Position numbers and translations under genes: made by a program
Shown: positions 5,181 through 8,646 of the stretch, one piece after another
Layout: each line of letters opens with the position of its first letter
Numbering within the stretch: the first letter of the stretch is position 1
Notes under the pieces: model-generated
Databases searched by the model: none
What the model saw: the letters and a program-made list of their open reading frames with translations, nothing else
Told to the model about the DNA's origin: nothing
Origin: CAZBZG01 sp964496245
GTDB lineage: Bacteria > Planctomycetota > SZUA-567
Direction: 5' to 3'
Assembly: GCA_964496245.1 (NCBI GenBank)
Contig: CAZBZG010000204.1
Coordinates: 1-8,646, forward strand
DNA length: 8,646 nucleotides

Positions 5181-8100
5181 TCAACACCCGCCCACGCGCT
5201 CCCGGTACAGCCGCCCGGGCTCGTCGCCGGGTCCGATCGCGCGCAGGCGCAGGCGGTAGGCGTACCGGCCGGCCGGCAGCTGGAACGCGGGGTAGATGTT
5301 CGGCCGCCAACCCGTGTCGCCGCCCAGGCCCGTGTGGAAGCCGTCCGCGTGCAGGTGGACCTCGTCGCGCGGCTGGAGCCGGTGGTAGGAATCGGCTGCG
5401 TACAAGTCTTCGAGCGCATAGGGCAGGGCGGAGAAGTGGCACAGGGGGGCACCCGCTACAAAGAGGCCCGCGCCGGCTTCGTTGGTGAGCGCGAGCCACC
5501 GCACGTCGGTCTTGCCGCCGTTTTCCTGGGGAAAGATGTAGGGCACGTATTGCTCGGCCACGGTCGAGACGTACCGCCCGACAAGGGCGCTTCGTTTGCG
5601 GTCGGGGTAGTTCTCGTGCGGGCCCCGGCCGAACCAGGCCAGCCGGTCGAATGCGCGCTCCAGCGTCAGGTGCACGCCGATGCGCGGCAGCGGCGGGAGG
5701 GAGCGGCTCGCCTCGACCGCGCAGTCCAGTACGATGTCGCCTGAAGCGAAGAGCGTGAAGCGCGTCTCCGTGGCGATGACGTGCGGCAGGTCGGGCGCCT
5801 GGTAGCGCGCGGCTACGCGCACCGCAGCCGTGTGCGCATCGAGGGTTCCTGCGGATACGTCCTCGACCGTGCGTTGGAGGCGGTCGAGCCCGGCCGCGAT
5901 CCAGCGCTGGCCGAACCCTTCGGGGTTGTTGCTGTAGTCGATGTCCGTGGGCGCGCGGAAGAAGCACTCGGTCGGCCCGTTCTTCAGGAGTTCGACGTCC
6001 CCGTGCGCGAGACCGCTGAGCAGGCCGGTCTCGCAGTCGAAGCGCGCGGTGAAATCTTTGCCGTGCACGAGAAATGCGCCGTCGTCTTCTGCGGTCTCGA
6101 TCGTGCCCGTGTTCTTGGCCGGGACCGCCGTCGCAGGGGGCGCGCTAGAGGGCAGGGCGAATTGCTCCCAGCTCACCACGTGCCCGGTCTCCGCCCAGGG
6201 CGTGGCGTTTTTGCACACGAGGCGCAGGTGGAGGAAGACCTCCGCGCCCGGGGCGGGCTCGGGCAGGTCGAGCGGCAGCTCGATCCGGCCGTCTTCGCCC
6301 GTGATGGGGAAGACGTGCTCGACCTGGGCGCGGGCCGTGCTCCCGCGGGGCATGAGCGAGCCTGCGGGCACGCCGGGCGCCTCGAGCGCGCCGCCGTCCA
6401 CGCGCACGCCATCCTCGGTCACCTCCCATTCGATCCAATAGCGCGAGAGGTCGAGCGCCTGCTGCTTGTTGCGCACCAGGATGCGGCCGGCGGCGAGCTC
6501 GTCCTCCGAATCCACATGGAAGGTGACGGGCGCCTGGCACTTCTGCATCTCGATCGCGCCGGGTTTGGGCGTGAGATCGGGAAAGACCACGCCGTTGAGG
6601 CACATGCGCCGCGTGTGCTCGGCCTCGTCCCGCAAGTCGCCGTAGGCCCAGTAGGGCGTGCCGTCGTCGTTCGTGCGCGTGATGGCCTTGTCCGACCAGT
6701 CCCAGACGAACCCGCCCTGGAACCGCGCGTGGCGGTCGACGAGTTCCCAGAAGCAATAGAAGTTGCCCGTGGAGTTGCCCTTGCAGTAGGCGTACTCGCA
6801 CATGATCATGGGCCGCTGTTCGTGGTGTTTGCCGAGTTCCTCCACCACCCAGTCGAGCTTGGGATACATGGGCGCGAGCACGTCGGTCACGGTTGGGCCC
6901 GGGTAGCCGCTCTCGTACTGCACGGGCCGCGTGGGATCCTGGTGGCGCAACCACGCAGCCATGGCTGCGTGGTGCGGGCCCACGGACGATTCGTTCCCGA
7001 GCGACCAGAAGCAGACGCACGGATGGTTGCGGTCGCGCAGGAGCATGCGCGTGGCGCGCTCGAGATAGGCCGTGGCCCAGCCGGGGTCCTTGCTGAGGCG
7101 CGCGCCCACGCCGTGGGTCTCCAGATTCGCCTCGTCCACGACCACGATGCCGTACGCGTCGCAGAGGTCGTACCAGAGGGGGCTGTCGGGGTAGTGGCTC
7201 GTGCGCACGGCATTGAAGTTGAGTTGCTTCATGCGCCGGACCTCGGCGGCCATGTCCTCGCGCGTGAGCGCGCGGCCGCGTTCGTGGTGGAATTCGTGCC
7301 GGTCCACGCCCCGGACGATCAGCCGTCTGCCGTTCAGGAGCACCACGCCGTCCTTGATCTCGACCTGGCGAAAGCCGACGCGCGCGCGCTCCCAGTCTGC
7401 GGCCCTGCCGTCCGGGTCCACGAGCGTGACCACGAGCGTGTAGAGCGCGGGCATCTCGGGCGTCCATTGGCGGGGCGCCTCGACCCTTGTCTCGATCAAT
7501 GCGCTCGCGCGCTCGGCCGTGGCTGCGCCGTACATGGGGCTCGCCGGGCTGACCGGCGCTTCGGGCGGCGTGGCGAACACGGCCGCGCCGTCCGGGTCGA
7601 AGAGTTGGATGCGGATCCGGTGGTGTGCGAGGTCTTGGACCTCGTTCATGTAGGCGCGTACGTGGAGCCGGGCGTTTGTGTAGTGCGCGTCGAACGTGGT
7701 GCGCACGCACAGGTCGCGCACATGCGCGCGCGGCTTGCTGTAGAGGATGACGTCCCGCTGGATGCCGGACAGGTGCCAGTAGTCCTGGTCCTCGAGATAC
7801 ACCCCGTCGCTCCAGCGCAGGACCTGCACCGCGAGCAGGTTCTCCCCTTCCCGCAGGTGCGGCGTGAGATCGAATTCGCTCGAGAGCTTGCTGTCCTGGC
7901 CGTAGCCGATGCGTTCGCCGTTCAGCCACACGAAGAAGGCGCTGTCCACGGCTTCGAAGAGCAGGAAGACGTCGCGGCCGTCCCACCCCTCGGGCACGGT
8001 GAAGGTCGTGCGGTAGCAGCCCGTGGGGTTTTCGGGCGGCGTGCGGGGCGGGTCGACCGGCTGGAAGGGGTAGGGCATGTTCGTGTAGATGGGCCGGTCG

Positions 8101-8369
8101 TGGCCGTGGAGCTCCCAGTTGGCTGGCACGGGGATTCGCGTCCACGTTGCTGCGTCGAAGTCGTCCAGCCAGAAGCCGTCGGGCGCGTGCTCGGGGCTGT
8201 CGGCCAGGTGGAAGTCCCACTCGCCGTTCAGCAGCGTGAAATAGGTGCTCTCGTACCGGTCCTGCGCGCGCGCCTCGTCCGCGCTCGCGTAGCCGCCGAG
8301 CGGTGTATGCATGGGTTCCCGGCCGATGCCGGTGACGAGGGGATTCTCCCAGTCGTTGGGCTGTGGCAT
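5181..8369 (-). CDS. lacZ: Beta-galactosidase, glycoside hydrolase family 2, LacZ type
   Basis: A 1062-residue enzyme, close to the length of E. coli LacZ, that cleaves terminal beta-galactosides. Domains in order: sugar-binding jelly roll (about 1-215), first Ig-like domain (216-335), TIM barrel (336-625), second Ig-like domain (630-735), and the C-terminal beta-galactosidase small-chain domain (765-1060). The acid/base is E460 in SLGNES and the nucleophile E525 in MCEYAY. Supporting residues are RHE with H358, TSHYP with H392, DEANLETHG with E417 and H419, GGFVWDW (552-558), and NGVVFPD (592-598). The C-terminal domain keeps GRGPHENYPDRK and the tryptophan at 1021 (GGDTGW). No signal peptide is present, so it is cytoplasmic. 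GAGGAG at 8376-8381, six bases upstream, supports the ATG. No lac repressor or permease is nearby. Some family members act on other galactosides, so lactose is not assured. Confidence 0.96.
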   Translation of the reverse strand: MPQPNDWENPLVTGIGREPMHTPLGGYASADEARAQDRYESTYFTLLNGEWDFHLADSPEHAPDGFWLDDFDAATWTRIPVPANWELHGHDRPIYTNMPYPFQPVDPPRTPPENPTGCYRTTFTVPEGWDGRDVFLLFEAVDSAFFVWLNGERIGYGQDSKLSSEFDLTPHLREGENLLAVQVLRWSDGVYLEDQDYWHLSGIQRDVILYSKPRAHVRDLCVRTTFDAHYTNARLHVRAYMNEVQDLAHHRIRIQLFDPDGAAVFATPPEAPVSPASPMYGAATAERASALIETRVEAPRQWTPEMPALYTLVVTLVDPDGRAADWERARVGFRQVEIKDGVVLLNGRRLIVRGVDRHEFHHERGRALTREDMAAEVRRMKQLNFNAVRTSHYPDSPLWYDLCDAYGIVVVDEANLETHGVGARLSKDPGWATAYLERATRMLLRDRNHPCVCFWSLGNESSVGPHHAAMAAWLRHQDPTRPVQYESGYPGPTVTDVLAPMYPKLDWVVEELGKHHEQRPMIMCEYAYCKGNSTGNFYCFWELVDRHARFQGGFVWDWSDKAITRTNDDGTPYWAYGDLRDEAEHTRRMCLNGVVFPDLTPKPGAIEMQKCQAPVTFHVDSEDELAAGRILVRNKQQALDLSRYWIEWEVTEDGVRVDGGALEAPGVPAGSLMPRGSTARAQVEHVFPITGEDGRIELPLDLPEPAPGAEVFLHLRLVCKNATPWAETGHVVSWEQFALPSSAPPATAVPAKNTGTIETAEDDGAFLVHGKDFTARFDCETGLLSGLAHGDVELLKNGPTECFFRAPTDIDYSNNPEGFGQRWIAAGLDRLQRTVEDVSAGTLDAHTAAVRVAARYQAPDLPHVIATETRFTLFASGDIVLDCAVEASRSLPPLPRIGVHLTLERAFDRLAWFGRGPHENYPDRKRSALVGRYVSTVAEQYVPYIFPQENGGKTDVRWLALTNEAGAGLFVAGAPLCHFSALPYALEDLYAADSYHRLQPRDEVHLHADGFHTGLGGDTGWRPNIYPAFQLPAGRYAYRLRLRAIGPGDEPGRLYRERVGGC

Positions 8370-8416
8370 GCGGATCTCCTCGCGGGCGTGTGTGCTGCGG
8401 GTCGTGTTTGGGCCGG

Positions 8417-8446
8417 ATCATACGCGTCCGGGTCGCTATGTCGCAA
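8417..8446 (-). promoter_or_regulatory. Sigma-70-like promoter for the beta-galactosidase gene
   Basis: Read on the minus strand, TTGCGA (complement of 8441-8446) and TATGAT (complement of 8417-8422) are separated by 18 bases. The -10 matches five of six consensus bases, the -35 four of six. A short palindrome, TCGC-AA-GCGA (8441-8450), overlaps the -35 and could be a regulator site. The leader to the ATG would be roughly 40 bases. Confidence 0.5.
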
Positions 8447-8450
8447 GCGA

Positions 8451-8498
8451 AATTCAAGACAACCTCTCTGGTCGATTCGGGACAGTCAATTCGAGACA
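8451..8498 (-). repeat. Three direct copies of an 11-base motif TGTCYYGAATY
   Basis: On the plus strand the copies are AATTCAAGACA (8451-8461), GATTCGGGACA (8474-8484) and AATTCGAGACA (8488-8498). The last two belong to an adjacent 14-base tandem repeat, GTCGATTCGGGACA and GTCAATTCGAGACA, that agrees at 12 of 14 positions. They lie just upstream of the proposed -35 of the beta-galactosidase promoter. This could be a multi-site operator or activator site. The TGT-beginning repeated motif also resembles the repeated ends of some insertion sequences, and the truncated thioredoxin frame begins right after it. Confidence 0.65.
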
Positions 8499-8526
8499 CT
8501 TCGGCGAAGGGGGCTCTCGCCAAGAC

Positions 8527-8646
8527 GCCAAGGTGAACGTGGACCAGAACACTGCAGCGGCCCGACGGTATGGTGTGCAGAGCATCCCCACGCTGATCCT
8601 CTTCCGGCAGGGCGAGCCGGTCGAGCAGTTCGTGGGGGTGCAGTCC
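8527..8646 (+). pseudogene. Thioredoxin C-terminal half, 5'-truncated; runs off the window end
   Basis: Forty codons translate to a clear thioredoxin C-terminal half. Residues 1-8 (AKVNVDQN) match the core strand after helix 2, YGVQSIPTL contains the cis-proline motif SIPT (proline codon at 8587-8589), and the rest ends in LFRQGEPVEQFVGVQS. The N-terminal half, with the WCGPC redox site, is absent: the open frame continues upstream to at least 8401, but that stretch reads as lacZ promoter and repeat sequence, not thioredoxin. Resemblance could extend back to about 8500 at most. There is no start codon with a ribosome site; a GTG at 8533 lacks one. Without the cysteines it could not work as a disulfide reductase. 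The real 3' end lies beyond the window. Alternatives are a pseudogene left by an insertion or deletion, or an assembly join. The family identity is firm; calling it a pseudogene is an inference. Confidence 0.7.

Noticed and set aside
6145..8523. Minus-strand open frame of 792 codons overlapping the beta-galactosidase gene
   Set aside because: Same strand but shifted frame. The product is arginine- and proline-rich with no motif, and the correct frame gives a full GH2 enzyme.

Overview
The window is a strongly GC-rich stretch of bacterial chromosome. It carries six complete protein-coding genes and, at the right edge, the C-terminal half of a thioredoxin gene. No rRNA, tRNA, CRISPR array, transposase, phage or plasmid gene is visible. 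Three features suggest a PVC-type or related free-living bacterium (Planctomycetota, Verrucomicrobiota, Kiritimatiellota or Lentisphaerota): a sulfatase and a very large GH2 beta-galactosidase close together, an iron-sulfur aldo/keto reductase, and intergenic hairpins built from tandem hexanucleotides. This placement is an inference from gene types and style; no marker gene is present to confirm it.

Layout. Positions 99-2625 (minus strand) hold three genes that read as one operon: an aldo/keto reductase with a C-terminal two-cluster ferredoxin module, a zinc-ribbon membrane protein, and a six-helix membrane protein of unknown function. Positions 2626-2964 are a 339-base divergent intergenic region containing a hairpin built from ATCGNN hexamers. 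Positions 2965-4440 (plus) encode a cytoplasmic-looking type I sulfatase with the CTPSR signature, followed by a terminator-like hairpin. Positions 4634-5062 (plus) encode a SlyD-like FKBP peptidyl-prolyl isomerase with a well-spaced promoter. Between it and the convergent beta-galactosidase lies a second hexamer hairpin, built from GTACNN units. Positions 5181-8369 (minus) encode a full-length five-domain LacZ-type beta-galactosidase with both catalytic glutamates. Its upstream region has a good sigma-70-like promoter and three copies of an 11-base motif. The window ends inside a thioredoxin frame that lacks the half carrying the active-site cysteines.

How the genes may work together. The sulfatase and the beta-galactosidase would fit breakdown of sulfated, galactose-containing glycans. 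Neither has a signal peptide, so both would act on imported oligosaccharides. The iron-sulfur aldo/keto reductase could handle a sugar or carbonyl intermediate, but nothing in the sequence ties it to that pathway. The FKBP is probably a housekeeping folding factor. The most unusual content is non-coding: two hairpins with exact six-base periodicity but different hexamers, and the repeat-studded junction between the lacZ promoter and the decapitated thioredoxin frame.
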